This document shows positions 5,756 through 15,900 of a stretch of 21,682 nt of DNA, piece by piece. The DNA comes from Thermoflexales bacterium. Its GTDB lineage: Bacteria; Chloroflexota; Anaerolineae; S140-20. The stretch is taken from positions 1 through 21,682 of the forward strand of contig WFUY01000577.1 of assembly GCA_015484715.1 (NCBI GenBank), written 5' to 3'. The notes under the pieces were generated by a model that was given only the letters and a program-made list of their open reading frames with translations, ran no database searches and had not been told where the DNA came from. Position 1 is the stretch's first letter. Every line of letters starts with the position of its first letter. A program made the position numbers and the translations under genes.

Positions 5756-8578
5756 ATGATTGACTGGAAGGACAAACAACTCTCGCGCCGTGATTTCCTG
5801 AAGGCCGGCGGTGCTGCGGCGGGCGGGCTGGCCGCGTTGGCCGCGCTGGGGAGCGGCTTCAAGCAGATCGACCGGGCCGAGGCCCGCCGGTTGCAGCAGG
5901 CCGAAGTCAAGACCGTCTACAGCGCCTGCGTGATGTGCCCCGCCGAGTGTGGCATCGCGGTGCGGGTGGAAAACGGCGTGGCATCGGCCATCTACGGCAA
6001 TCCCTACGCGCCCCTCAATTCCGGCGTGCTGTGCGCCAAAGGCGCTTCGGGCTTACAAATGGTTTACAACGCCAACCGCATCAAGTATCCTATGATCCGC
6101 GTCGGCGAGCGGGGCGAGGGCAAGTTCAGGCGCGTCTCTTGGGAGGAGGCGCTGAACTTCATCGCCGACAGGCTGCTGGAGATCAAGCGAAAGTACGGTG
6201 CCGAAGCGGTGATCATGGATTGCGGTGACGTCACCGATCGCGACCCGTACTATTACCTCTTCCGTGCCTTTGGCACGCCTCATACGGTGGAGCACGGCGC
6301 CATCTGCGACACCCCGCGCCGCCACGGCCCCAAGCTCATGTTTGGCGGCAAGCGGGTGGAGCCGGACATCATGCGGCCGGTGCTGGTGCGCCAGCCTGAC
6401 GGCAGCCTGAAGAACGACTACAAGTATCGCACGCGGCTCATCGTCTACGCCGGCTGGAACCCCTTCACCGCTACCCGCATCGTCTACGAATCGCGGGGCA
6501 CAGTGGAGGCCAAGCTGGCTGGCGCCAAGATCATCGTCATTGATCCGGCCTTCTCCAACACGGCCACCAAGGCCGATCAGTGGATCCCCATCCGCCCCGG
6601 CACCGACCCCGACCTGTTCGCGGCGGTGCTGCGCTACATCCTGGAGAACCACAGCGATGACGACCCCTTCCGGCGCTACATTGACTGGTCCTTCCTGGAG
6701 TACAGCCGGGGTTGGGAGGAGTTCGAGGCCGCCTTCAAGAGCTGGTGGGACAAGACGGATCCCATCAACGGCCTGAACTACTTCAGCCTGGAGTGGGCCG
6801 CCGAGCGCACCGGCATCGAGGCCGAGACCATCGCCGAGTTGGCCCACACTTTCGGCATCACCAAGCCGGCGGCCTGGGTGTGGGGCATGAACGGCATCGG
6901 CCACCACTACAACGGCTACGTGGCTTCCATCATCGGCACCGCGCTCAACGTCATCACCGGCAACATGGAGGTACCCGGCGGCGCCATTGATACCGAGCTG
7001 GTCAAGTCGGACAAGGGCGGCAGAGCCAAGGGCGGTCACTTCCTCAAGCGAGAGGTGACGCGCGTCATCAACGGCCAGGAGGTCACCGGCAAGGTCGAGG
7101 AACTGCATATGGACCTCTTCGGCAAGTGGACCGCCGCCTGGGACGACGTGGTAGGCGATTACCCCAGCCGCTTCCTGGAGGGTGTGGAGCTGAAGTACGG
7201 CCCCTTCCGCGGGCACAAGTACCCCATTAAGGCCTTCTTCATCCGCACCGGCAATCCGGTCATCACCGGCTCCAACACCGACAAGTGGATCGAGGCCCTG
7301 ACGGCCAAAGATGGCGAGGACTACCGGGTGGAGTTGGTGGTTTACATTGATACGCCCTTCCTAGAGACGGGCTTGTACGCCGATGTGGTGCTGCCCGAAG
7401 CCAGTTACCTGGAGCGCATGAGCCTGTCGGACATCTACCCCAGCCATCAACTGCTCTACCTGCGCGACTTCGTCATTGATAAGCTGTACGAGTCGAAGAC
7501 GCAGTACGACATCGCCTGGGCGCTGGCCCGTAAGCTGTACGAGAAGGGCGACCCGGACATCAAGCCGGAGGACTTCTGGGAGAAGTATCCCACCGAGGAG
7601 GACTTCTGGAACGAAGCCCTGAAGAAGGCGCCGGGGCGGGCCCATACTGGCGAGCCGCTGCCCTATCCGCACCTGCCGGTTAACTACAAGCTGTACGGCA
7701 CGCCCGATTCGCTGGAGGCCGGCAACGTCACCATAGACGATGAGGGCAAGAAGGTCATCGGCGAATACGTCACCGTGCAGTGGCTGCGCGAGCACCACGG
7801 CGTGGCCGTGTGGCCTATGAGCTGGCACCGCTTCAAGAACGGCGGTGTGCTCAAGACCGACAGCAAGAAGGTCGACTTCACCTGGGACTACGACCTAGAC
7901 GGCAAGCGCAAGGGCCGCTACGCCAAGTACAACAAGCTCATCGAGGAGGCCGGCGAGGCTCCGCCCGGCATCCAGGAACTGGGGTGGGAGAAGTATCCCA
8001 AGACCTTCTACTGGTTCGAGACGCTGTGGAACCCGTACACCAACCCGGACTACGCCAAGTACCGCGAGGAGTACCCCTTCCAGGTCATCTCCGGCCGGGT
8101 GCATCACGCTATGTCCGGCACGCAGATGGTGGACTGGCTAGGCCGCATCCCCACGGAGGACCTGTGGGTGCCCCTGAACGACGAGCGGGTGGTGGATGAG
8201 ATAGTCATCGGCGAGAACGGGCCGCAGCCCACGGGCCGCAAGGTGCGCATCCCCAAGGGCACCTGGTCCATCGGCGTCATCCAGATGAACCGCGCCGACG
8301 GCGAGAAGCTGGGCCTGAAGACGGGCGACCTGGTGGAGCTGGAGACCCCCCTGGGCCACACGACGCGCGGCAAGGTCTATCTGGTGGAGACCATTCGGCC
8401 AGGCGTGCTGCGCCTGCCTTTCGGCGGCGGTGGTCGCTTCAGCCCCGGCCTGGGCAAGACCTACGACTTCCGCGATGTGACACCCAATGCCAACGCGCTG
8501 GTGGATCCGGATCACCACTCACCCATTATGGGCATGTCGCTGTACGGCGACATGATCGTCAAGGTGAAGAAGGTATGA
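5756..8578 (+). CDS. Molybdopterin oxidoreductase catalytic subunit (DMSO reductase family)
   Basis: This is a 940-residue Tat-exported catalytic subunit. I chose ATG 5756 over the adjacent GTG 5753 because agggagg (5743-5749) then has a 6-base spacing. The signal is SRRDFLK at 10-16. The N-terminal Fe-S motif is Cys58-x2-Cys61-x3-Cys65-x27-Cys93, followed by Lys95, the spacing found in the Psr/Phs/Ttr/Arr group. Cys184 (HGAICDTPRR) lies where that group has its molybdenum-ligating Cys. Molybdopterin-binding stretches include VIDPAFSNTATKADQWIPIR (about 262), MNGIGHHYNG (about 379) and the C-terminal dinucleotide-binding domain from about residue 770. The substrate (polysulfide, thiosulfate, tetrathionate, arsenate/arsenite or selenate) cannot be assigned by eye. 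Its stop overlaps the chaperone gene by 4 bases. Confidence 0.92.
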   Translation: MIDWKDKQLSRRDFLKAGGAAAGGLAALAALGSGFKQIDRAEARRLQQAEVKTVYSACVMCPAECGIAVRVENGVASAIYGNPYAPLNSGVLCAKGASGLQMVYNANRIKYPMIRVGERGEGKFRRVSWEEALNFIADRLLEIKRKYGAEAVIMDCGDVTDRDPYYYLFRAFGTPHTVEHGAICDTPRRHGPKLMFGGKRVEPDIMRPVLVRQPDGSLKNDYKYRTRLIVYAGWNPFTATRIVYESRGTVEAKLAGAKIIVIDPAFSNTATKADQWIPIRPGTDPDLFAAVLRYILENHSDDDPFRRYIDWSFLEYSRGWEEFEAAFKSWWDKTDPINGLNYFSLEWAAERTGIEAETIAELAHTFGITKPAAWVWGMNGIGHHYNGYVASIIGTALNVITGNMEVPGGAIDTELVKSDKGGRAKGGHFLKREVTRVINGQEVTGKVEELHMDLFGKWTAAWDDVVGDYPSRFLEGVELKYGPFRGHKYPIKAFFIRTGNPVITGSNTDKWIEALTAKDGEDYRVELVVYIDTPFLETGLYADVVLPEASYLERMSLSDIYPSHQLLYLRDFVIDKLYESKTQYDIAWALARKLYEKGDPDIKPEDFWEKYPTEEDFWNEALKKAPGRAHTGEPLPYPHLPVNYKLYGTPDSLEAGNVTIDDEGKKVIGEYVTVQWLREHHGVAVWPMSWHRFKNGGVLKTDSKKVDFTWDYDLDGKRKGRYAKYNKLIEEAGEAPPGIQELGWEKYPKTFYWFETLWNPYTNPDYAKYREEYPFQVISGRVHHAMSGTQMVDWLGRIPTEDLWVPLNDERVVDEIVIGENGPQPTGRKVRIPKGTWSIGVIQMNRADGEKLGLKTGDLVELETPLGHTTRGKVYLVETIRPGVLRLPFGGGGRFSPGLGKTYDFRDVTPNANALVDPDHHSPIMGMSLYGDMIVKVKKV

Positions 8579-9258
8579 TGATGGATCGGCAGAGGTTGCA
8601 GGAACGGGTCGGGCTGTACAGCCTGCTGCGTGCGCTGTACAGCTATCCGCTGCGGGAGCCGGTGCTGGAGGCGGTGGTGAGTCTGGAGATCGCGCCGGCC
8701 TCGCCGCTGGCCCCAGGACTGAGCCGGATGCAGACCCGCTTGCAGGGCCATGGCTTCCGGCCGGCGGCCCTGGAGGTGCTGAACACGGAGATGACGCGGC
8801 TGCTGGAGGGTCCCGGCCTGACCCCGGCCCCGCCCTATGCCTCGTACTATCTGCACGACGGCCGGTTGATGGGACCGGCCGCGGTAGCTGTCCGCCGCGT
8901 CTACCTGGACTGGCAGGCCGTGCCCGCCAGCGACGTGCATCTGCCCGACGATCACATCGCCCTGGAATTGGGCTTCCTGGCCTACCTGGCGGCGCGGGCT
9001 GCGGGAGGCAGTGCGGAGACGGAGAAGGTGCTCCAGGCCAGCCACGATTTCATCCAGCAACACCTCTTGCCGTGGCTGCCACGCTTCTGCGCCGCGCTGG
9101 GAGGCGCCAGCGCCGATCCGTTCTTCACCGGGCTGGCCGACTTTACCCGGGCGGCCGTCGAGGCCGACCTGGAGTGGCTGATGACGGTGCTTGCTGAAAA
9201 CACAACCGAGGCAGCCGGCATTGCCTCATTGCAGCGAGATGGAGGACGAGCCAAATGA
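8575..9258 (+). CDS. TorD/DmsD-family molybdoenzyme chaperone
   Basis: This 227-residue all-helical cytoplasmic protein is a system-specific chaperone that holds the catalytic subunit until the molybdenum cofactor is inserted and then releases it to Tat. Family marks are MTRLLEGPG followed by PPYASYY (about residue 88), the Gly-Pro turn before VRRVYLDW, and LPDDHIALELGFLAYLA (about 123-139). The start is coupled to the catalytic gene by an ATGA overlap. Three ATG codons stand in a row (8575, 8578, 8581), so initiation could slide by one or two residues. Its stop overlaps the next gene in the same way. Identification is by motif and context together. Confidence 0.88.
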   Translation: MMMDRQRLQERVGLYSLLRALYSYPLREPVLEAVVSLEIAPASPLAPGLSRMQTRLQGHGFRPAALEVLNTEMTRLLEGPGLTPAPPYASYYLHDGRLMGPAAVAVRRVYLDWQAVPASDVHLPDDHIALELGFLAYLAARAAGGSAETEKVLQASHDFIQQHLLPWLPRFCAALGGASADPFFTGLADFTRAAVEADLEWLMTVLAENTTEAAGIASLQRDGGRAK

Positions 9259-10370
9259 AACCCGCTGAGAAAATCCTCTGGGTTGTGGCCGTGGTGGGCT
9301 TCCTCATCGGCCTGGTGGGGCTGGTGCAGCGCATCACCGGCGGCCACACAGTTGCGGCATACAACACGTATGTGCCCTGGGGCCTGTGGGTAGCGGCCTA
9401 CGCCATGCTCATCGGCGTCTCCGTGGGTGCTTACCTGATCGTGGCCCTGGCTTATGGTTTCCGCTTGAAGGCTTTGCAGCCGCTGGGGCGCGTCGCCTTG
9501 CTGACGGCATTGTCGGCCCTGGCCGGCGGTCTGCTGGCCATCTGGCTGGACCTGGGCCATCCGGCCCGCTTTTTCAAACTTTTCTTCTCCACCAACGTCA
9601 CCTCGGTGATGGGAGTGATGGCCTGGCTGTACGTCATCTACGGCGTGTTGCTGCTGGTGCTCATTTATCTGACGCAGAGAGAGGTTGAGACCGGGGTGGT
9701 GCGCACCCTAAGCCTGCTGGGGTTGATTCTGGTGGTCATCTTCGGTGGGGCCGAGGGCTCACTGTTCGGCGTGGTGGGTGCGCAGGCCCTGTGGGAATCG
9801 GGGCTGACGCCGATCCTCTTCCTGGTGGAGGGTGCGCTCAGCGGCGCGGCATTGGTGCTCTTCCTGGCTGTGCTGCTGGGCCGGCTGGAGGCGGACGCCG
9901 GTCAACTGCTGCGCTGGCTGGTTCTGGGCCTACTGTTGGGCCTGGTGGTGCTGGAGTGGGCCGAGTTCTCCACCGCGCTCTACGCCGGCATCCCCGCCCG
10001 GTCGGAGAGCCTGCGGGTGATCCTGTTCGGGCCTTTCTGGTGGGTCTTCTGGTTCGTTCACGTGGGCCTGGGCCTGCTCATCCCGCTGCTCCTGCTCATC
10101 TTTGCCGGACGCAGCCGGGCCGGCCTGGCCACCGCCGGTGGACTGATCGCGCTGGCGGCCATCAGCACCAAGCTGAACCTGGTCATTCCTGCCCTGGTGG
10201 TACCCGAATTCGAGGGGCTGAAGACCGCCTTCACCGGCCTGGGCCTAACCTTCGACTACTTCCCCACGCTCACCGAGTGGCTGCTGATGGTGTGGGTGGT
10301 CTCGTTGGCCGCGCTCATCTTTCTGGCCGGCTATCGGCTCTTGAAGCCCCTCGCTTCGCACGGCGGCTGA
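9255..10370 (+). CDS. NrfD/PsrC-family integral membrane anchor subunit
   Basis: This 371-residue protein has about nine or ten hydrophobic helices and belongs to the NrfD family, which anchors CISM-type molybdoenzymes and exchanges electrons with quinones. Family-like features are [11 protein letters not shown] (about 37-47), [13 protein letters not shown] (about 97-109) after the second conserved helix, and a late [14 protein letters not shown] (about 311-324). No haem-ligand pattern typical of b-type anchors stands out, as expected for NrfD proteins. The ATGA overlap with the chaperone gene and ggagg at 9241-9245 support the start. It closes the operon and is followed by a terminator. Confidence 0.9.
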   Translation: MKPAEKILWVVAVVGFLIGLVGLVQRITGGHTVAAYNTYVPWGLWVAAYAMLIGVSVGAYLIVALAYGFRLKALQPLGRVALLTALSALAGGLLAIWLDLGHPARFFKLFFSTNVTSVMGVMAWLYVIYGVLLLVLIYLTQREVETGVVRTLSLLGLILVVIFGGAEGSLFGVVGAQALWESGLTPILFLVEGALSGAALVLFLAVLLGRLEADAGQLLRWLVLGLLLGLVVLEWAEFSTALYAGIPARSESLRVILFGPFWWVFWFVHVGLGLLIPLLLLIFAGRSRAGLATAGGLIALAAISTKLNLVIPALVVPEFEGLKTAFTGLGLTFDYFPTLTEWLLMVWVVSLAALIFLAGYRLLKPLASHGG

Positions 10371-10401
10371 GCGCGTTCGTTAGACGCCGATTTGTAGTAA
10401 G

Positions 10402-10431
10402 GGCGAGCCCGCAGTGGCTCGCCTTTTGCTT
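10402..10431 (+). terminator. Rho-independent terminator of the molybdoenzyme operon
   Basis: ggcgagcc (10402-10409) pairs perfectly with ggctcgcc (10416-10423) over a 6-base loop, followed by ttttgcttct. It lies 31 bases after the last gene. The opposite gene's stop is at 10441, so it separates converging transcription units. Confidence 0.85.
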
Positions 10432-10440
10432 CTATGCGTC

Positions 10441-12354
10441 TCAAGGCTCCAGATGACGGGCGAAGAAGCGCACGATCTCGTTGTAGATGCGCACCTTGTT
10501 CTCGAACTTGATCACGTCGTGCCCCTCGTTCTCCAGCACGATGTACTCCACCTCCTTGCCCTGAGCCCGCAGCGCCTCCACCAGGTCCCGTGACTCTCCC
10601 TCCCGCACCCGGGGGTCGTTCCGCCCCTGGATGACCAGCAGGGGGCAGGCCAGTCGGTGGAGGTGGGTGCTGGGAGAGCGCTCGACGAGGAGGTCCCGAT
10701 CCTTCTCCGGGTCCCCGATGGCCAAGTAGAAGTAGGTCTTCCAGGTCTCGGGAATCCGCTCTAAGAAGGTGAACATGTTGTAGGGGCCGAACATGTCGCA
10801 GGCCGCCTTCCAGAGCTCCGGGTGCATGCTGACCAGCATCAGCGTCATGTAGCCGCCGTAGGAGCGGCCCATCACGCCCACCCGCTCCATATCCAGCCGG
10901 GGGTCCCGGCGCAGGTGCTCGAAGGCCGCCACGTGGTCCAGCCGGTCCTGACCGCCCCAGTCGTGGTCCACCCGCTTCATGTAGTCCAGGCCGTAGCCGG
11001 TGCTGCCCCGCACGTTGGGCACGAAGACGGCGAAGCCGTTGAGGGTGAAGAACTGGATGAGGGGCATCGAGAACCAGGTGAAGTCGGGCCGTTCCTGGCT
11101 CTGAGGACCGCCGTGGATGTAGAAGATGACGGGACGCGGCCCCTGGAACCCCAGCGCCTCCGAGGGTAGGTAGAGCCGGGCCGAGACCCGCAGTCCATCG
11201 TGGCTGGTGAAGGAAGCATCCTCGCCCGGTGAGAGCAGGTGCTGGGGGATGCCCAGGATTCGCTCCCGGGTGTGCTGGACGACGCGCTCGGCGCCGCCCT
11301 CGATGGTGTAGATCTGGGCCGGCGAAGTCGCCGTGGAGAAGGCGAGCACGTAATCCCCACTGGCCTTCTCGTAGTAGAGGGACTGAAGCACGCCATCGCT
11401 CAGCTCCCCCGTTCCACAGAGGACCCGGTCTACCTCAAGCCGCAACGCTGCTTCGTCAAAGCGGCCTTCGTAGGCGTAAGAGCAGCCGTCAATGTTGTAG
11501 AGAAGGAGGTAGCGGTCGCCCTGCAGGTGCTCCAGATGCTCCAACTCCCCCACCCCCTTGTGCACCGTGCCGACGATCTGGACGGGACGGATCTGCTCCG
11601 GCGTGTCCAGGGGGAAGTAGCCCAGCCCGTACCGGTCGTCGAAGAGGGAGGTTACGAAGAGCAACCCCCGGTCGTCCGGGGTAAAGTGGCAGGAGTGGAT
11701 GCTGTTCAGGGGTACCCTTTCCCCTTTCTCCCGCTCCTCCAGCGGCATGCCGTACAGGAGCCGGCGTGCACCACCCCCTCGCTCCCAGAGGTAGAGGACG
11801 TGATCGCCGGCCGTGTAGCTGTCCCCCAGCACGATCCGGGAGTAGTCGGCGTTGGCTCCCATCACCCAGTTGCCGTAGAGGCTGGTCCCCAGGTCCGTCA
11901 GCTCCAGCCTCTCCAGGTCCACCAGGTAGGTGCGGTGGTGGGGATCGGTCCTCGGGTCCACCTGGAAGACGGCCAGATTGCGCTCTCGATCGCAGCGGGA
12001 ACAGATCACCTGCTGGCTCCGGAATCGGTCGTCGAAGAGGGGTTCCGGCAGCCCGCCCTCCAGGGGGATGAAGGTCGGCTGGTAGTTCTCGTCCCCATCT
12101 CGGTCAATCATTACCAGGACCTTGCCCAGGCGGGGGAAGACGTAGAAGGGGTAGCCCCCGTGGATGAGGGCCGGGTTTTGCAGAGCGATGTGGGGCGGCA
12201 GCAGGGGCTCCGGCACGCTCCCGCCTCGGTCCATCGCGTAGAGACTGATGCGTCCCGACATATCGCTCAGGAAGAAGATGCGGTCCTCCACCAATTGCGG
12301 GCTCAGGAAGAGCCGGGCCGATAGCAGGGACTCGATCCGAAATTGGTCTGGCAT
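10441..12354 (-). CDS. S9-family prolyl oligopeptidase-like serine peptidase
   Basis: This 637-residue enzyme has an N-terminal beta-propeller (about 1-370) and a C-terminal alpha/beta-hydrolase peptidase domain. The triad is visible: Ser498 in GRSYGGY, Asp580 in IQGRNDPRV and His612 in ENEGHDV. HGGPQSQ (414-420) and PNVRGSTGYG (446-455) are the typical oxyanion-side motifs of the acylaminoacyl/dipeptidyl peptidase group. An in-frame ATG lies 6 codons upstream at 12372, but the codons between form the ribosome site (aaggag, 5 bases before ATG 12354), so I take 12354. There is no signal peptide, suggesting cytosolic cleavage of short peptides. It is divergent from the large secreted subtilase, suggesting linked peptide use. 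The exact specificity is unknown. Confidence 0.93.
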   Translation of the reverse strand: MPDQFRIESLLSARLFLSPQLVEDRIFFLSDMSGRISLYAMDRGGSVPEPLLPPHIALQNPALIHGGYPFYVFPRLGKVLVMIDRDGDENYQPTFIPLEGGLPEPLFDDRFRSQQVICSRCDRERNLAVFQVDPRTDPHHRTYLVDLERLELTDLGTSLYGNWVMGANADYSRIVLGDSYTAGDHVLYLWERGGGARRLLYGMPLEEREKGERVPLNSIHSCHFTPDDRGLLFVTSLFDDRYGLGYFPLDTPEQIRPVQIVGTVHKGVGELEHLEHLQGDRYLLLYNIDGCSYAYEGRFDEAALRLEVDRVLCGTGELSDGVLQSLYYEKASGDYVLAFSTATSPAQIYTIEGGAERVVQHTRERILGIPQHLLSPGEDASFTSHDGLRVSARLYLPSEALGFQGPRPVIFYIHGGPQSQERPDFTWFSMPLIQFFTLNGFAVFVPNVRGSTGYGLDYMKRVDHDWGGQDRLDHVAAFEHLRRDPRLDMERVGVMGRSYGGYMTLMLVSMHPELWKAACDMFGPYNMFTFLERIPETWKTYFYLAIGDPEKDRDLLVERSPSTHLHRLACPLLVIQGRNDPRVREGESRDLVEALRAQGKEVEYIVLENEGHDVIKFENKVRIYNEIVRFFARHLEP

Positions 12355-12390
12355 TGTCTCTCCTTCCTCCATACTCTTGGAGCACCTTCG

Positions 12391-12426
12391 CCAGGACTCC
12401 GGCCCGGGCGCGGAGCCGGCTCCTGG
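12391..12426 (-). other. GC-rich hairpin in the S9 peptidase leader
   Basis: Arms ccagga (12391-12396) and tcctgg (12421-12426) enclose further pairing, and a perfect 12-base palindrome ggagccggctcc lies at 12412-12423. It falls in the untranslated leader between the predicted start (around 12448) and the gene. Function is not evident. Confidence 0.35.
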
Positions 12427-12454
12427 TCGGAGATGCTCTTCCGGTGTGCGTCCT

Positions 12455-12463
12455 ATTGTACCA
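12455..12463 (-). promoter_or_regulatory. Extended -10 promoter of the S9 peptidase
   Basis: On the minus strand TGGTACAAT is an extended -10 (TGn plus TACAAT at 12455-12460). No convincing -35 is seen 16-18 bases upstream. The start would be near 12448, giving a leader of about 93 bases. Confidence 0.45.
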
Positions 12464-12546
12464 TAAAGAGGCCATTAGGCTAGGGGAAAGATTTCCTGGC
12501 CTCCTGCTCCCTGCTTTAAAATTCCTGGGAAAAGGCTGTTACCCTC

Positions 12547-12576
12547 TTGACCTGGGATGGTTTTTCCTGGTATAAT
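12547..12576 (+). promoter_or_regulatory. Promoter of the S8 protease
   Basis: TTGACC (12547-12552), an 18-base spacer and a perfect TATAAT (12571-12576) preceded by TGG. The predicted start, near 12583, is about 407 bases before the protease ATG. It lies back to back with the S9 promoter. Confidence 0.75.
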
Positions 12577-12582
12577 GTGACT

Positions 12583-12989
12583 GTCATTGGTCACCGCCAT
12601 CACGATACCCCCTTCGTCGTACCTCTCCAGCGCAGCCCAATCCATCCTCCTCAGCACGCGCAATACGACAATCGGCGGTCCTGACCAGTGATCCCTCCAG
12701 ACCACCGAGGACCATCTTGAACCCTTTGCCCAATAAGATAACGCTTTTGGGCCCCCTCGGGTAGTGGGTGCATCGTGGTGTGTCCCTACCCCTGGGAGTT
12801 GGTCCCAATGGTGTGATGGGTTTCATTGGGCGTTGGCTGCCGCCCTCGACGGGTCGTATTCCGTTGAGGGTCTCTTGGTGGTGGACTGCGTTTGTCCTAT
12901 GACCTCTCGTCTACCTCCGCTGTAAATGGCGCGTCCGATCTCAAGCCGGGTCTTCGCACCCGCGACAACAGTTTCACCAGGAGGGGAGT
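12583..12989 (+). promoter_or_regulatory. Long structured leader of the S8 protease mRNA
   Basis: These 407 bases hold no convincing gene on either strand. Five simple hairpins can be seen: 12728-12752 (gcccaa/ttgggc), 12759-12791 (gggtag/ctaccc), 12804-12830 (cccaatg/cattggg), 12843-12870 (10 pairs with one G-T, loop gtcgtatt) and 12947-12962 (cgggt/acccg). The ribosome site aggagg (12979-12984) stands clear 5 bases before the ATG. I do not recognise a known riboswitch class. The promoter call decides whether this is one leader; an unseen closer promoter would shorten it. Confidence 0.45.
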
Positions 12990-15900
12990 ATGCTTAGGAA
13001 CAGGAAGGTCCACCAACGGATTCTCTACGCCCTGCTGGTCCTGGCCCTGGTGCTCTCGACCTATCCCGTCGCCTTTGCCCAGGGGCCTATCAGGACCGAT
13101 CCCCAGGCCGCCCGGGCCAAGATCCACCCCAACCTCCTCGCAGACATCGAGGCGGCCCTGAGCGGAAAGCCGGTGACGAGGGTCCTGGCCGGGCGGGAGA
13201 TCACGCCGACCGTGGGTGAGGAAGGGCTTCCCTTCGTAGCCCACATCGTCGCCGGGACGGACCTGGGGGCCTATGCCGATCGCTGGTTCGTCCGCCCCTT
13301 CGTCGGCCCCCTGGGCACCACCGTGGCCATCGGCTTCGCCAAGCCCAACGCGCTGCTGAAGATGGCTACGCTGCCCGGGGTCATCTTTATGCAGCGGCCT
13401 GAGTCCCTGGCCGAGCCGCCACCCCCCGTTGACCCTGATCTGGAGGAGATGCTGAACGCGGCCATCGAACCGCGCATCCGTACCGATCCCGACGCCAGCC
13501 CGGGTCCGGCCCCTGAGGGCTGGTACCACACCACCGCCGCCATCCACGGCTCTCAGGAGGCCTGGGCCAAGGGGTACACCGGCGCGGGGGTGCGCTATAT
13601 GGCCAATGACTCCGGGGCCGATTACTGCCACCCCGACCTCTTCGGTACCTGGGCCTACATCGAGGACCCCACCTCGCCCTACTACGGCCTGCCGGAGATG
13701 TTCGACTCCTACTCCTCCTATGTGGCCGCTGTGGACTACTATCTGGGGACCGACTACATCGCCAACGGCTTCGCCGACTACGCCGACACCTCGACGGTGG
13801 TCAGCGGCCCCACGGCCACCTACAAGCCCATCGGGGCGGAGGAAGCCCACACCTACACGCTGCCCGGCACCTCCAAGAGCGGCGAGTACCACATCGGCTC
13901 CCATCCCGACAAGGCCCTGGCCAGCGTGGCCGACATCCTGAGCGATGCCTTCGGCGATGGGACGGCGGTGGCGGGCGAGCGGGCTGCCGTGCTGGTGGTG
14001 GATGAAGAGACCGCCGGCGTCTACGACACCGTCTACGTGGACCTCAACTACAACTACGACTTCACCGACGACACACCGGCCCGCCTGACCCGGGACTTCA
14101 CCTACCAGGAAGCGGCCTGCCTCGACTACGACGGCGACGGCCTGAACGACGTCTCGGGCGGGCTCGTCTACTTCATCTCGGACGGCACGACCCCGGTCCC
14201 GACCCTCGACTGGTACTGGGGCATCCCCGGCACCGCCTATGGCAACGGTGACCTGGTCGCCTTCCACGTCCAGGACTTCACCGAGCCCGGTGGCGACCAC
14301 GGCCAGGGCGTCACCTCCGTGGCGGTCGGCCAGGGCGTCGTGCGAGGCTCCGTCTACTGGGGGCCGAGCGGACCGCCCCAGGCCGAGGGGAAGGGGCTGG
14401 TCGTCGGACCCGGCAAGGAGGTCGCTTCTGTCCAGAACGGCAACTTCTACGCCTCGCCTTTCATCGAGGACCCCTACATCTACGCCGGCCTCGGCTACGA
14501 CGCCATCCCGGGGACCGGTGACGACATCCAGATCGTCAGCAACTCCTGGGGCTTCAGCGGCACCGACAACGACGGCTTCGACTACTACTCACGCCTCATT
14601 GACGCCATCAACCGGGCCTACGCCCCCCACACCGCCATCCTCTTCTCGACGGGGAACGGCGCTCCCGGCTACGGCACCGTCGCGCCGCCCAGCCCGCCCA
14701 GCAGCATCGGGGTGGGGGCCTCCACCCTCTACGGCAGCATCGGCATTTTCGAGTCCATCGCCTCGGCGGACCAGATCGTCGGCGGCGACCCGATGTCGTG
14801 GTCCAACCGGGGGCTCGGTGTGCGCAACGTGGTGGGGACGGACGTCGTGGCGACGGGAGCCTTTGGCACCGGCGACCTCTCCCTCAACAGCATCCTGTGG
14901 GGCGCTATGGCCACCGCCAGCTTCGGGGGCACTTCGATGGCCTCACCGGTGGCCGCCGGCAACCTGGCCCTGATCTACCAGGCTTGGCGTGAGCGCACCG
15001 GCTCGTGGCCGACCTTCGAGGAGGCCCGTGCCCTGCTGATGAGCTCGGCGCGGAACACGAACCACGACGTCTGGACTCAGGGGGCCGGGTTGGTCAACGC
15101 CGATACCGGCACCGATGTGGCCGCCGGCCTGGATGGCACCTACGTCCTGCCGGTCCAGTGGTCCGTTGGAGACTACCGGGGGGTTGAGTACGAGGCTTTC
15201 GCCCACATCATCCACCCCGGTGAGAAGGACGTCCAGACCTTCACCCTCTACAACCCCGGCGACAAACCCCTGCGGGTGAAGCTCAAGACCAATTGGTTCC
15301 GGCGGATCGGGAAGCGGGACTACTCCTTCACCTCCCTGGACCAGTCGCTGGACCACGGGGCCTTCACCACGCCCGACTACGTCTTCCGCATTGACCAAGA
15401 CATCCCGCGCGGGACCGACCTGCTGATGGTGCGGATGACCAAGCCCTACGAGCAGTTCGATCCCGACAACGACCTGGCACCACCCTACAACAACTGGCGG
15501 GTCCACCTCCAGAACTGGACCGATCTGGACGGTGACGGGGAGTTCTGGGTGGATGCCAACGGCAACGGCAAGGTGGACCTGGGGGAGATGGACGAGAACG
15601 AACACATCCGCTTCTCCTACGGCTACAGCTATGGCCCCTCCCAGCAGGTCCGCATCTCCAACCCGCTGGAGCGGATGGCCGATGGCATCCTGCTGACCTT
15701 CCGCCATCGGGATCAGGTGCCTGAGGTGCCCACCACCGACCTGACCGTCGAGGTCTCCTACTGGAAGCGCACCCCGTGGCCCTGGATCCGGCTGAACCGG
15801 TGGCGACTCACCATCCCGCCCCACGGCAGCGCCACCTTCAAGGCCATCTTCAAAGTGCCGAAGTTCGCCCCCTACGGGATGTACGAGGGCTCGATCCTGG

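Noticed and set aside
6053..7216. Minus-strand open frame of 387 codons in the molybdoenzyme gene
   Set aside because: It is a mirror frame of a clearly coding sequence in high-GC DNA, without ribosome site or recognisable domain.
11239..12324. Plus-strand open frame of 361 codons across the S9 peptidase gene
   Set aside because: It is antisense to a peptidase with a full catalytic triad, and its translation shows no domain.
12475..12826. Two short minus-strand frames in the protease leader region
   Set aside because: The 76- and 80-codon frames overlap each other, lack ribosome sites and match no family I know. The region is better explained as promoters and leader RNA.
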